From CAXXOK01 sp963675655 (GTDB lineage Bacteria > Bacillota > Clostridia > Christensenellales > Aristaeellaceae): a DNA stretch of 64,000 nt. Each line of letters starts with the position of its first letter. Within the stretch, counting starts at the first letter, position 1. The DNA lies in contig OY776489.1 in assembly GCA_963675655.1 (NCBI GenBank), forward strand, positions 62,001-126,000. Reading direction: 5' to 3'. The translations under genes were made by a program, and so were the position numbers. The notes beneath the pieces were generated by a model. It had not been told where the DNA came from. It saw only the letters and a list, made by a program, of their open reading frames with translations, and searched no databases. Positions 1 to 8,854 of this stretch are shown here, one piece after another.

Positions 1-537
1 CCAAAAACCGCCAGCGAAGCGCCGCATGAAGCCCTGCAAATGAAAGCTTTCTACGGCAATTTCTCCGTACTGGTAAAGGCGCTGGCATATCTGCTTACCC
101 TTGGTACGGACGGTTTACGCGGTGTCGCCGAGCATGCGGTACTCAACGCTAACTATTTGCTTAAGCGTCTTACGGATGCAGGCTTTATACCGGCATACAA
201 CGTGCCTTGCATGCATGAGTTTGTTTTAACACTGCAAAACCTGAAGGCAGCGTACGGCGTCAGTGCACTAGATGTTGCCAAATCCATGATTGATTATGGC
301 ATACATCCGCCGACAATGTATTTCCCGCTCATCGTACACGAAGCGCTGATGTTCGAGCCAACCGAAACCGAATCGCGCGAAACACTCGATCAGGCGGCGG
401 ATGTGCTATCAACCATTCTTAAGCAGGCACGAGAAAACCCGGACGCTCTGCATACAGCACCGCACAGCGCCGTTATCGGTAGGCCGGATGAGGTGCAGGC
501 AGCACGCAAACCCATACTCCGCTGGCATCCCGCGTAA
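1..537 (+). CDS. gcvPB: Glycine dehydrogenase (decarboxylating) subunit 2, C-terminal part
   Basis: The gene is cut by the window edge; the open frame runs in from base 1 and stops at 535-537, leaving about 178 residues. This is the C-terminal half of the PLP-dependent P-protein, which decarboxylates glycine and passes the aminomethyl group to lipoylated H-protein. Family hallmarks visible are FYGNFSVLVKA near the start, VLNANYLL, the CMHEF stretch, a substrate-pocket region with PTETES, and the typical end AARKPILRW. The PLP lysine lies upstream of the window. The two-gene form of the P-protein (gcvPA/gcvPB) is usual in Firmicutes. The next two genes supply lipoate attachment and the L-protein, so the locus is a glycine-cleavage operon. 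Confidence 0.93.
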   Translation, partial: PKTASEAPHEALQMKAFYGNFSVLVKALAYLLTLGTDGLRGVAEHAVLNANYLLKRLTDAGFIPAYNVPCMHEFVLTLQNLKAAYGVSALDVAKSMIDYGIHPPTMYFPLIVHEALMFEPTETESRETLDQAADVLSTILKQARENPDALHTAPHSAVIGRPDEVQAARKPILRWHPA

Positions 538-710
538 GGTATTTCCCCTACGCGTTGCCGTTGTCAGCTGCAAACGATCCGAAATACCGGGAGCACTGCT
601 TCCCGTTTTTAAGCGCTACCCAGCGCGATCGCGCAACCTACCGTTGCGCGCCAATTCCGGGTACCGGAAGCTTTCCGTTTCCGGTGCCCGATCTATCGGC
701 GGTGAAACGG

Positions 711-1772
711 ATGATACGACGTACGGCATGCTTGATTGCCCGCGATACAGACCCCTATCGCAATCTGGCGATTGAAAAACACCTGATGGATACGCTGCCC
801 AACGAGACGGCAATTCTCTATTTATGGCAAAACGAACATACGATTGTTGTTGGCCGCAATCAGGACCCGCAGTACGAGTGCAGGGTTTCTGATTTTCTGT
901 CATCCGGCGGCCGTATCGCCAAACGTCTCAGCGGCGGTGGCGCGGTCTATCACGATTTAGGCAATTTAAACTTCACGTTTATCCTGCCAAAAACTGCATT
1001 TGACGTACAACGCCAGCTGTCCGTTATCCGTTATGCGCTGTCCACTTTCCATCTGAACGCTTACCACAGCGGCCGCAATGATCTGCTGGTCGACGACCGT
1101 AAATTCAGCGGAAATGCGTTCTACAAATCCGGGCACAGCGCCTATCACCACGGTACGCTATTGGTTAACAGCAGTATGGAAGTCATGTCACAGTACCTGA
1201 CCGCAAACCGCAGCAAACTACAGGCGCACGGCGTGAAAAGCGTCTCTTCGCGTGTAGTGAACCTGCAAAGCCTGGCGCCCGAATTAACCGTTCACGCGCT
1301 GGAACAGGAGTTATATAACGCTTTTTCCGCCGTTTACCGCAGCGAACCGGTTGTGCTGGACGAGCGAATGCTCGATCAACCCACCCTTTCCATGTTGACT
1401 GCACAGTTTTCGGAAAATCAATGGATTTTTCCCAAATCCCTTCCCTACACCTTCGATGTATCGGAGCGCTTCCCATGGGGCGGCGTAACCGTTAAGCTGT
1501 TGGTGGAAGAAGGCGTAATCCGCGCGGCGCGCCTGCTGACCGATGCGATGGAGGCAGACTTGTTCTCCATGCTGGAGCAAACGCTGACCAATTGCCCCTA
1601 CTTAATATCCGCAATCAACGGGCGGTTGAAGCAGCGCATGGAGCTGTTGCGCGGCCAGCAGTTGATGCAGATGACCAATGATATTTCCGTATTGATTTGC
1701 GGACGGATACGCGAGCTGGATCGTACCACGCGGCACGAGCCCGCGGAAACGGATAACAACCAAACCCGCTGA
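711..1772 (+). CDS. lplA: Lipoate-protein ligase A
   Basis: The protein attaches lipoate to carrier proteins such as GcvH. It has about 353 residues from ATG 711; an in-frame GTG at 702 is possible, and the open frame reaches back to 555, but the first 50 codons do not resemble the family. Diagnostic motifs are KRLSGGGAVYHDLGNLNFTF (lipoyl-AMP binding), GRNDLLVDDRKFSGNA with the catalytic-region lysine, and HHGTLLVN, followed by KSVSSRV. A C-terminal accessory domain is present, so this is the full-length ligase rather than the short two-part form. It lies 173 bases after gcvPB and 43 before lpdA, consistent with lipoylating the glycine cleavage H-protein. Confidence 0.92.
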   Translation: MIRRTACLIARDTDPYRNLAIEKHLMDTLPNETAILYLWQNEHTIVVGRNQDPQYECRVSDFLSSGGRIAKRLSGGGAVYHDLGNLNFTFILPKTAFDVQRQLSVIRYALSTFHLNAYHSGRNDLLVDDRKFSGNAFYKSGHSAYHHGTLLVNSSMEVMSQYLTANRSKLQAHGVKSVSSRVVNLQSLAPELTVHALEQELYNAFSAVYRSEPVVLDERMLDQPTLSMLTAQFSENQWIFPKSLPYTFDVSERFPWGGVTVKLLVEEGVIRAARLLTDAMEADLFSMLEQTLTNCPYLISAINGRLKQRMELLRGQQLMQMTNDISVLICGRIRELDRTTRHEPAETDNNQTR

Positions 1773-1815
1773 TCAAAGCTTTCTTTACGACAGGACAACA
1801 GAACAGGAGTTTATC

Positions 1816-3192
1816 ATGTTTGATATTATCATCATCGGCGGCGGCCCCGGCGGGTATGCCGCGGCAGAGTATGCAGCTGAAAAAGGTTTATCGGTAGCAC
1901 TGGTAGAGCGCAGCCGTCTTGGCGGCACATGCCTGCATCACGGTTGCATCCCCACCAAAGAATACCTGCATGCCTCACAAGTTGCCGGGGAGGCGGAAAC
2001 CCTCATGCCCGGCGCGATCACCACCTTTGACTGGCATGCAATGTATACCCATAAGAATGCCCTTCTGGATACGCTGACCGGCGGCATCGCCACGCTGATG
2101 AAAGCGCGCGGGGTAACCGTAGTACAAGGCACAGGTACGCTGATGAATGCCGTTTCCCCCTTTACCGTCAAGGTAAATAACCCAGACGGTGAAAACAGCA
2201 CGCTGGAAGGAAAGCACATTATACTGGCTACCGGCAGCGCCCCTGCACGCATCCCCGTGCCAGGCTGCGACAGCTCCGATGTATGGACCAGCGACGATTT
2301 ACTGGGCGAAGCTGGCGCCGCACCCATTGGCCGTCTGCTTATCGTAGGGGGCGGCGTAATCGGGGTGGAAATGGCAAGTATCTATACCAAGCTGGGTACT
2401 GCCGTCACCGTTTTAGAAGCGGAAAAGCGCTGCCTGCCCATGATGGACGCGGAGCTTTCCCGCAGTGCCGAAGCCCTGTTGAAATCCATGGGCGTAACCG
2501 TGCTGACCGACGCAAGATTGACCGAAATCACATCGTCCTCTTCCGGTTTTACCATACGCTATGAAAAAGGCGGAAAACCCACTGAGGCAAATGCCGACCA
2601 TGTGCTGCTGGCAACAGGCCGCGTACCGGTTACGGAGTCTCTTTTTGCCCCCAACATTACCCCCGCTATGAACCGCCGCGCCATCGCCGTAAATGAGCAT
2701 TTTACCACTAGCATCGACGGCGTATATGCCATTGGGGATGTAAATGGGCTAATGCAGCTGGCGCATGCCGCTCACGCGCAGGGGTTGGCCGCTGTAAGCC
2801 ACATCCTTGGTATTCCCTCGCCTATCCATACCGATTTGGTGCCCGCTTGTGTCTATACCGCACCGGAGATTGCTTCCATAGGTATCACGCAGGACGAAGC
2901 TAAAGCGCAGGGCATTCCCGTAGTAACTGGAAAAGCGTTGACCACGCAGAATGCAAGAACACTGATCGATGGACTCGGACGTGGGTTTATCAAGTTGGTG
3001 TTCGATGGGCAGACACGTAAATTACTGGGTGCACAGCTCTTCTGCGGCCGTGCAACCGATATTATCGGCGAATTGACACTCGCGATTGCGCATGGTATGA
3101 CAGCTGAAGACTTGCTCGTTCCCTTGCGCGCACATCCCACGTTTGAAGAGTCCATCACCGCGGCCGTACAAGCCGCAAAGTTCCCACAGTAA
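1816..3192 (+). CDS. lpdA: Dihydrolipoyl dehydrogenase (L-protein)
   Basis: A 458-residue flavoprotein that reoxidises dihydrolipoamide with NAD+. The N-terminal FAD motif GGGPGGYAAAEYA is followed by the redox disulphide in GGTCLHHGCIPTK (Cys39 and Cys44). A second Rossmann motif GGGVIGVEMASIY near residue 180 binds NAD. The second FAD contact is YAIGDVNG, and the C-terminal dimerisation domain has the catalytic HPTFEE motif. The usual GGTCLN(R/V)GCIP stretch here has two histidines between the cysteines. A ribosome-binding site (ACAGGAG) precedes ATG 1816. As the third gene after gcvPB and lplA it most likely serves glycine cleavage; use with another 2-oxoacid dehydrogenase cannot be excluded. 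Confidence 0.95.
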   Translation: MFDIIIIGGGPGGYAAAEYAAEKGLSVALVERSRLGGTCLHHGCIPTKEYLHASQVAGEAETLMPGAITTFDWHAMYTHKNALLDTLTGGIATLMKARGVTVVQGTGTLMNAVSPFTVKVNNPDGENSTLEGKHIILATGSAPARIPVPGCDSSDVWTSDDLLGEAGAAPIGRLLIVGGGVIGVEMASIYTKLGTAVTVLEAEKRCLPMMDAELSRSAEALLKSMGVTVLTDARLTEITSSSSGFTIRYEKGGKPTEANADHVLLATGRVPVTESLFAPNITPAMNRRAIAVNEHFTTSIDGVYAIGDVNGLMQLAHAAHAQGLAAVSHILGIPSPIHTDLVPACVYTAPEIASIGITQDEAKAQGIPVVTGKALTTQNARTLIDGLGRGFIKLVFDGQTRKLLGAQLFCGRATDIIGELTLAIAHGMTAEDLLVPLRAHPTFEESITAAVQAAKFPQ

Positions 3193-3206
3193 TATTTTCA
3201 TAGAAA

Positions 3207-3243
3207 AGCAGCCGCCTGCCGATGATAACGGCAGGCGGCTGCT
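3207..3243. terminator. Bidirectional terminator between lpdA and the ABC exporter operon
   Basis: A perfect 14-bp stem (AGCAGCCGCCTGCC with its complement) closes a 9-nt loop between two convergent genes. On the minus strand the stem is followed by TTTT, so it is a good terminator for the exporter operon; on the plus strand it is followed only by TTATTAAT. Confidence 0.85.
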
Positions 3244-3262
3244 TATTAATATGCTTGGTGTT

Positions 3263-5164
3263 TTACTCCAGTTCAAATGCTCCGGTATAAAGCTGGTAAT
3301 ACTTACCGCCCTGTGCAATCAGTTCCGCATGCGTACCGCGTTCAATAATGCGCCCATGCTCCAATACCATGATTACATCAGCGTTGCGTACGGTGGAAAG
3401 CCGGTGCGCAATTACAAATACCGTACGTCCCTGCATCAGCGCATCCATGCCCTTTTGCACAATCGCTTCGGTGCGGGTATCAATCGAGCTGGTTGCTTCG
3501 TCCAGTATCATAACCGGCGGATCCGCAACCGCCGCGCGAGCGATGGAGATCAGCTGCCGCTGCCCCTGGCTCAAGCCGGATCCGTCACCGGAAAGCACCG
3601 TATCGTATCCCTGCGGCAACAGCCGGATAAACGTATCGGCATTCGCGCGTCGCGCAGCTTCGATACACTCGTCATCCGATGCATCCAGCTTACCGTAGCG
3701 GATGTTTTCTATCACGGTGCCGGTAAACAGGTTTACATCCTGCAATACCATACCCAAGCTGCGACGCAGATCTTCCTTGTGTATTTTCTGCACATTGATG
3801 CCATCGTAACGTATTTTACCTTCCGTAATATCATAGAAACGGTTGATCAGGTTGGTAATCGTCGTCTTGCCCGCGCCGGTGGAACCGACAAACGCTACTT
3901 TCTGGCCAGGTTTTGCATACAGGCTCATATCATGCAGCACCGCTTTGCTTGGTTCATAGCCAAAATCCACATGTTCCAATACCACATCGCCCTGCAGCCG
4001 TTGGTAGGTCGTGGTACCGTCGCCGTGCGGATGTTTCCATGCCCACATGCCGGTATGGATGTCCGATTCCACCAGTTCGCCAGTTTCGTTAAATTCAGCA
4101 TTGACCAGCGATACATATCCGTCATCTTTCTCGACAGGCTCGTCAATAAAGTTGAAAATCCGACCCGCGCCAGCCAGCGCCATTACGATTGCATTCAGCT
4201 GTTGGCTCACCTGCGTAATCGGCATGGTAAAGCTGCGGCTCAGCTGTAAAAATGCAGCGATCCCACCGAGCGTAAGCCCGCCAACCCCGCCAATAGCCAG
4301 CCCGCCGCCGATAATCGCAATCAGCACATATTGCAGATTGCCCAAGTTTCCCATAATCGGCATTAGGATATTGGCAAAAGTATTTGCCTTGGCTGCGCAT
4401 TCAAAAAGCTCGTCATTGCGCTCGTTAAAACCTTGTAACGATTCATTCTCGTGGTTGAACACCTTTACCACTTTTTGGCCGTTGATCATCTCTTCTGTAT
4501 AACCGTTCAGCGCACCCAGCGTTTTTTGTTGTTTCATAAAGTAAGCAGCGCTGTTTCCGCCTATTTTTCCGGCAATCCAAAGCATCAGCGTGATGGATAC
4601 GACAACAAACGCCGTTAAAATCAGGTTGGTTGCCAGCATCGCCGCAAAAACGGTAATTACGGTTACAACCGACGCCAGTGTTTGCGGTATGCTCTGGCTG
4701 ATCATCTGGCGCAGCGTATCGGTATCATTGGTATAGTAGCTCATTACATCGCCGTACGCGTTCGTATCGAAATACTTAATCGGCAAGCGCTGCATATGTA
4801 GAAACATTTCATCCCGGATATTCTTGAGCGTTTTTTGGGCAACGGCAACCATCAAATAGTTGAATATAAAGGTTGCCCCGACGCCGCAAAGGTAAATGGC
4901 TGCCATTGTCCACACCGTTTGCAGCAGCCCTGCAAAAGAAGGATTTGCGCTTGCTAGAAGCGGCGTAATATAATCGTCGATCACGTTTCGCAAAAACATC
5001 GCGCTCAGTACGCCGGTAAAAGCGCTGATGAGGATACACACAAGTACGATCACAAGCCGTAACTTGAAAGGCTTCAGGTAGCCCAAAAGCCGTTTTATCA
5101 CCTTTTTATCCGCTTTTTGGGTTGGTTTTCCCGCGCCCCGGCCACGCATTGGTCCATGCATCAT
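3263..5164 (-). CDS. ABC exporter half-transporter, canonical subunit
   Basis: A 633-residue exporter subunit with about six membrane segments in residues 35-330 and a C-terminal nucleotide-binding domain. Walker A is GSTGAGKT (427-434), the signature is LSQGQ (531-535), Walker B ends in Asp555 followed by catalytic Glu556, and the switch histidine is in IAHRLS. An insert of about 45 residues (345-390) lies between the membrane domain and the ATPase. The start overlaps the stop of the upstream partner by 4 bases (ATGA), implying coupled translation. With that partner it forms a heterodimeric multidrug-type exporter of the TM287/288 or BmrCD kind; this subunit carries the intact Walker B site. 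The substrate cannot be read from sequence. Confidence 0.9.
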   Translation of the reverse strand: MMHGPMRGRGAGKPTQKADKKVIKRLLGYLKPFKLRLVIVLVCILISAFTGVLSAMFLRNVIDDYITPLLASANPSFAGLLQTVWTMAAIYLCGVGATFIFNYLMVAVAQKTLKNIRDEMFLHMQRLPIKYFDTNAYGDVMSYYTNDTDTLRQMISQSIPQTLASVVTVITVFAAMLATNLILTAFVVVSITLMLWIAGKIGGNSAAYFMKQQKTLGALNGYTEEMINGQKVVKVFNHENESLQGFNERNDELFECAAKANTFANILMPIMGNLGNLQYVLIAIIGGGLAIGGVGGLTLGGIAAFLQLSRSFTMPITQVSQQLNAIVMALAGAGRIFNFIDEPVEKDDGYVSLVNAEFNETGELVESDIHTGMWAWKHPHGDGTTTYQRLQGDVVLEHVDFGYEPSKAVLHDMSLYAKPGQKVAFVGSTGAGKTTITNLINRFYDITEGKIRYDGINVQKIHKEDLRRSLGMVLQDVNLFTGTVIENIRYGKLDASDDECIEAARRANADTFIRLLPQGYDTVLSGDGSGLSQGQRQLISIARAAVADPPVMILDEATSSIDTRTEAIVQKGMDALMQGRTVFVIAHRLSTVRNADVIMVLEHGRIIERGTHAELIAQGGKYYQLYTGAFELE

Positions 5165-6891
5165 TGCGCATCATCTCCCCTCGTCTGGGACTCATATACT
5201 TCGCGATATATTTCGCTGCTTTCCATCAGTTGTTCATGCGTACCGCAGGCAGCTAAACGACCGCCGTCCATCACAGCAATAATATCCGCATCCTGCACCG
5301 ATGCAACGCGCTGGGCAATTATCAATTTTGTCGTCTGGGGGATTTCTTCACGGAAAGCCCGGCGGATGGAGGCGTCCGTCGCGGTATCGACCGCGCTGGT
5401 AGAATCGTCCAAAATCAAAATTTTTGGCTTTTTCAGCAAGGCACGCGCAATACAGAGGCGCTGCTTCTGCCCTCCTGATACATTGGTTCCGCCCTGATCG
5501 ATCAGCGTATCGTAGCCGTCCGGAAATTGCATTATAAACTCGTCCGCCTGCGCCAATTTGCACGCATGTACCAGTTCATCGTCTGTTGCATCCGGATTGC
5601 CCCACCTTAGATTCTCCTTGATGGTGCCGCTGAAGAGTTCGTTCTTTTGCAACACCATCGCCACCGCGTCCCGCAGCGCATACAGGTCGTACTTTCGTAC
5701 ATCCACGCCGCCGACCTCCACGGTTCCAACCGTCGCATCATACAATCGCGGCACCAGCTGCACCAGCGACGATTTACCGCTGCCGGTTTCACCCAATATG
5801 CCCACGACCGAGCCGGAGGGAATGGCAAGCTCAATTCCGGACAGACACAAGCGATCGGGGTCCTTTTTATAGCTGAACCCTACATTGCGAAAGTGCAGCG
5901 AACCATCTTTAACGGTCATCACGGGGTTTTCCGTATCGGCAATGTCCGTTTGCTCGTTCAGCACTTCGATAATGCGTTCGGCTGATGCGCGGGAGATGAT
6001 AATCATAACAAACACCATGGAGAGCATCATTAAGCTCATAAGGATTTGCATTGCATACGATGTAAGACTAATCAGCTCGCCGGTCGTCATCGACCCGCCC
6101 ACAATCATTTTGGCTCCGAACCAAGCCACTAAAAGAATGCTGGCATACATGGTCGCCTGCATCAGCGGGCTGTTGAAAGCCAGTATGCGCTCAGCAAGGC
6201 TGAAATCCTTGTAAATACTTGTAGAGATCTCCCCAAACTTCTCTTCTTCGTGTTCCTCGCGTACAAAGCTCTTCACCACGCGAATGCCGCGCAGGTTTTC
6301 CTGCACGACTTTATTGAGTTTATCGTATGTCTTAAACACACGCACAAATACGGGGTGCGCATTTCGGATAATAAAAAACAGCCCTAGCCCCAATATCGGT
6401 ATTGCGCCTAGAAACACCAGCGAAAGCTGCGGATTCACTCGAAACGCCATCAGCAGCGAAAAAACTAGCATCACAGGCGAGCGTACCGCAATGCGGATTA
6501 TCATCTGATAGGCATTTTGTACGTTCGTCACATCCGTCGTCATCCGCGTAATCAGGCTGGCGGTCGAGAATTTATCGATATTAAAAAAGGAGAAACGTTG
6601 TACGTTTTCGTACATATCCTTGCGTACATTGTGCGCAAATCCGGCGGATGCATCCGCTGCGTATTTCCCTGCCAGCGCGCCTGCCGTAAGCGAGATCACG
6701 CAGCTGATAACCAGCGCTATGCCGAATTTCCAAATCATATTCATATTACCAGCCGTAATGCCAAGGTCTATTAGCTTTGCCATTAACAGCGGAATGATCA
6801 CTTCAACCAATACTTCAAAAACAACAAACACCGGTGTGAGAATCGACGATTTTTTATATTCTCGTATACAGGCGGCAAACCTTTTGATCAT
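5161..6891 (-). CDS. ABC exporter half-transporter, degenerate-site subunit
   Basis: A 576-residue exporter subunit: membrane domain in residues 15-300, then an ATPase domain with Walker A GETGSGKS (367-374), signature VSGGQ (471-475) and Walker B LILDD (492-496). The catalytic Glu is replaced by Asp496 and the switch His by Gln527 (IIAQRVAS). These changes are the known mark of the non-hydrolysing partner in heterodimeric exporters. The gene overlaps both neighbours by 4 bases, so the MarR regulator and both exporter subunits form a tight three-gene operon. Drug or peptide export is the likely role, by analogy with similarly arranged operons. Confidence 0.9.
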   Translation of the reverse strand: MIKRFAACIREYKKSSILTPVFVVFEVLVEVIIPLLMAKLIDLGITAGNMNMIWKFGIALVISCVISLTAGALAGKYAADASAGFAHNVRKDMYENVQRFSFFNIDKFSTASLITRMTTDVTNVQNAYQMIIRIAVRSPVMLVFSLLMAFRVNPQLSLVFLGAIPILGLGLFFIIRNAHPVFVRVFKTYDKLNKVVQENLRGIRVVKSFVREEHEEEKFGEISTSIYKDFSLAERILAFNSPLMQATMYASILLVAWFGAKMIVGGSMTTGELISLTSYAMQILMSLMMLSMVFVMIIISRASAERIIEVLNEQTDIADTENPVMTVKDGSLHFRNVGFSYKKDPDRLCLSGIELAIPSGSVVGILGETGSGKSSLVQLVPRLYDATVGTVEVGGVDVRKYDLYALRDAVAMVLQKNELFSGTIKENLRWGNPDATDDELVHACKLAQADEFIMQFPDGYDTLIDQGGTNVSGGQKQRLCIARALLKKPKILILDDSTSAVDTATDASIRRAFREEIPQTTKLIIAQRVASVQDADIIAVMDGGRLAACGTHEQLMESSEIYREVYESQTRGDDAQ

Positions 6892-7382
6892 TCCTTTTCC
6901 TCCCCAAGCCGTTCACAATGCGCCGTCTTGCCTGTTACGGCAGCATTCTTTTGCAAATTCTCTTTAAATTTATTCATTACCGCGAAGAAAGCATCCATCT
7001 CTTCTGTGCTGATTCCTTGTGAAATAATCGCCTCAACGCGATCCAGCGCGCTCCTGAACAGGTCATCATGCGCCTCCGCTTTAGGCGTAAGTACAAGCGC
7101 CTTCAGGCGCGCATCGTGTGCAACCGGCTTGCGAAGCAGCAAACCGCTGCGTTCCATGGTTTGCAATATCGCGCTTGCTGTGGAGCGGCGAATACAAAAC
7201 TCCCGCTCCAAATCCCGCTGATAGACTTCCTGCTCCGCATGACGTTTGATGTGTCTTATTACACGACCCTGCATCGGGGTGATTCGTTCCGCCTCCGCCA
7301 TGTTCATATGCGCTTCGGTCAAACGACGTATCTGGTTAAATACAGTATGCACCACAAAGGTGACTTCCCGTCTTTGTAACAT
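6888..7382 (-). CDS. MarR-family transcriptional regulator
   Basis: A 164-residue winged-helix regulator. The recognition region has REFCIRRSTASAILQTMERSGLLLRK, followed by a wing with AHDARLKALVLT, as in MarR repressors that release DNA on binding small phenolic or drug-like ligands. It is the first gene of the exporter operon and overlaps the next gene by 4 bases. Its promoter (7416-7444) has an adjoining 16-nt perfect inverted repeat at 7401-7416, which is the probable site of autorepression. The start at 7382 is preceded by a purine-rich AAAGAGGAAGACG stretch. Confidence 0.88.
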   Translation of the reverse strand: MLQRREVTFVVHTVFNQIRRLTEAHMNMAEAERITPMQGRVIRHIKRHAEQEVYQRDLEREFCIRRSTASAILQTMERSGLLLRKPVAHDARLKALVLTPKAEAHDDLFRSALDRVEAIISQGISTEEMDAFFAVMNKFKENLQKNAAVTGKTAHCERLGEEKE

Positions 7383-7400
7383 ATCGTCTTCCTCTTTTTT

Positions 7401-7416
7401 TGTTAGTTCCCTAACA
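7401..7416 (-). promoter_or_regulatory. Probable MarR operator
   Basis: The sequence TGTTAGTTCCCTAACA is a perfect 6-4-6 inverted repeat touching the -10 box and covering the expected start of transcription of the MarR-exporter operon. Its place and symmetry suit a dimeric repressor binding its own promoter. Binding by the adjacent MarR protein is inferred. Confidence 0.7.
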
Positions 7417-7444
7417 TTATATAGAGCATCGATGCCCCTGTCAA
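7416..7444 (-). promoter_or_regulatory. Consensus sigma-A promoter of the MarR-exporter operon
   Basis: Read on the minus strand, TTGACA (7439-7444) and TATAAT (7416-7421) are separated by exactly 17 bases. Both boxes are perfect consensus, so tight repression is probably needed. Confidence 0.88.
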
Positions 7445-7485
7445 TCCGGCAAATTATGTTTTTGCATTTTCACATTTCATCACAA

Positions 7486-7515
7486 ATTAGCCGCGGCATT
7501 TTCGCCGCGGCTAAT
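7486..7515 (-). terminator. Terminator of the nadR-like gene
   Basis: A perfect 12-bp stem (ATTAGCCGCGGC and complement) with a 6-nt loop lies 35 bases after the stop of the nadR-like gene. On the minus strand it is followed by a short T-rich stretch. Confidence 0.75.
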
Positions 7516-7549
7516 CAATAATTCATTTTCAAACGCTTTTCGGCTTACA

Positions 7550-8593
7550 TTAGGCTTGTACGCCCACCATCAGGGAATCCACCAGCTCAATCGCCTTTGC
7601 CAGCCGCTGGGAATAGTCGCCACCGATCACAACTAACTTATCCTCAAAGCCATGATACTTATACATGTTCAGCAATCTTTCGCTAAGCATCATGCGCTTT
7701 TCCTGTTCGCCATTTAGTCGTTGTCCGTCGGATACCCACTTCACGTCCGGGGTTAAAAACAGCATCAGGTCGTAACGCGTATGGTCTATATACGCTTCCA
7801 CCAGCGCATTGCGACGCCCCAAATACAGCTCGCTAAAATAGTCGGTATACGTCGCGTCGGTATCGAAAAAACAAACCTTGTTGGCTGTACGTAGCGCATG
7901 GTAATCCTGCTCGTACTGCAAATGTGCAATCCTGCCAAAATCCATATCGGTAAAAATTGTCTCATCGTTACCCAGATAATCGCGGGCGTAATAACGCCCA
8001 ACTTCTTCAGACCATGATGTATTATACAGCTTGGCCAAGCATTTAGTCAGCGTTGTTTTACCGCAGCTTTCCGTACCAGCGATTAACACCTTCTTGGCAA
8101 AAAACGGACGGGCGGAACCCAGAATGTAGTGCCAGTTACCCAATATGTTGTTACGGATGTCTGTAGCAGAAATTGGATAGCGCGTACGTGCCGGATCAAA
8201 CATCTCAACAATCGAATCCGGAAAATAGGTTTCCAGCGTCGTTTGATACTCGCTGTCGCCTACAAAAAACGCGTCGATCCTCTCCGGTACCACTTCCTTC
8301 ATCCGCTCGCTCCATAATTGCCAGCCATCCGGATAGGTAGGGATATCCGTCTCATCCAGTACGCGGACCACGATATGCTCCACATCCTGCACCTGTTGAG
8401 AAATCCATTGTTTACGCAATTGGTAGGTAATCGTCGGCAATCCCGCGCTTTGGCATATTTCCTTCGTTTGCTCCGCATTATCAGAAATAACCACGACCAG
8501 TTTTTCACATTTGGTGGATGCTTCTATAATTTGATAAAGATGGCCTCTGTGCGGCGGGCAAAAACGCCCAAAATAAACGCCTGTCTTATACAT
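7550..8593 (-). CDS. nadR: NadR-like NMN adenylyltransferase / nicotinamide riboside kinase
   Basis: A two-domain enzyme of about 347 residues from ATG 8593, chosen because GAGGAGGAAGG lies upstream; the open frame extends to 8656 without family similarity. The N-terminal nucleotidyltransferase domain has GRFCPPHRGHLYQI (HxGH type motif) and the ISATDIR motif. The C-terminal kinase domain has the P-loop AGTESCGKTTLTK and resembles the ribosylnicotinamide kinase part of NadR. There is no N-terminal DNA-binding domain, so it is an enzyme rather than the enterobacterial repressor form. It would recycle nicotinamide riboside to NAD. A NadD enzyme is also encoded at 22115, so the cell has both salvage and de novo adenylyltransferases. 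Confidence 0.88.
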   Translation of the reverse strand: MYKTGVYFGRFCPPHRGHLYQIIEASTKCEKLVVVISDNAEQTKEICQSAGLPTITYQLRKQWISQQVQDVEHIVVRVLDETDIPTYPDGWQLWSERMKEVVPERIDAFFVGDSEYQTTLETYFPDSIVEMFDPARTRYPISATDIRNNILGNWHYILGSARPFFAKKVLIAGTESCGKTTLTKCLAKLYNTSWSEEVGRYYARDYLGNDETIFTDMDFGRIAHLQYEQDYHALRTANKVCFFDTDATYTDYFSELYLGRRNALVEAYIDHTRYDLMLFLTPDVKWVSDGQRLNGEQEKRMMLSERLLNMYKYHGFEDKLVVIGGDYSQRLAKAIELVDSLMVGVQA

Positions 8594-8629
8594 GCGGCCC
8601 TTCCTCCTCATTTCGGGTTGATACACCAA

Positions 8630-8658
8630 AGTATAGCGTTTTTTACGGCTGCACACAA
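8630..8658 (-). promoter_or_regulatory. Probable promoter of the nadR-like gene
   Basis: On the minus strand TTGTGT (8653-8658) and TATACT (8630-8635) are 17 bases apart, about 35 bases upstream of the chosen start. The -10 box is good and the -35 box weak. Confidence 0.5.
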
Positions 8659-8794
8659 GAGCGACAGCCTGAAAATGAAAAGTTTAAGTAAAGACGCCCA
8701 GGCGACCATCCTTCTGAATACATAAAAACCCTTACAGCGCAAGCGCCAAATTCCCCGCATGGTTTTCGTGCCTCTCGCCTGCATAACATTATCC

Positions 8795-8823
8795 TTTACA
8801 TTGATTTCAGAACAAGATAAAAT
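8795..8823 (+). promoter_or_regulatory. Promoter of the diacylglycerol kinase-like gene
   Basis: TTTACA (8795-8800) and TAAAAT (8818-8823) have a 17-base spacer and lie 31 bases before ATG 8855. Their position excludes the longer open frame beginning at 8759. Confidence 0.75.
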
Positions 8824-8854
8824 GAAAAGGATTCGAAAAAAGAAGGTGCACAGT

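Noticed and set aside
555..710. Longer N-terminus for lplA
   Set aside because: The 52 extra codons are unlike the family and lie in the spacer after gcvPB; a start at 702 or 711 fits the known N-terminus.
3143..4249. 368-codon plus-strand open frame opposite the exporter gene
   Set aside because: It overlaps the canonical exporter subunit, includes the terminator hairpin and has no domain features.
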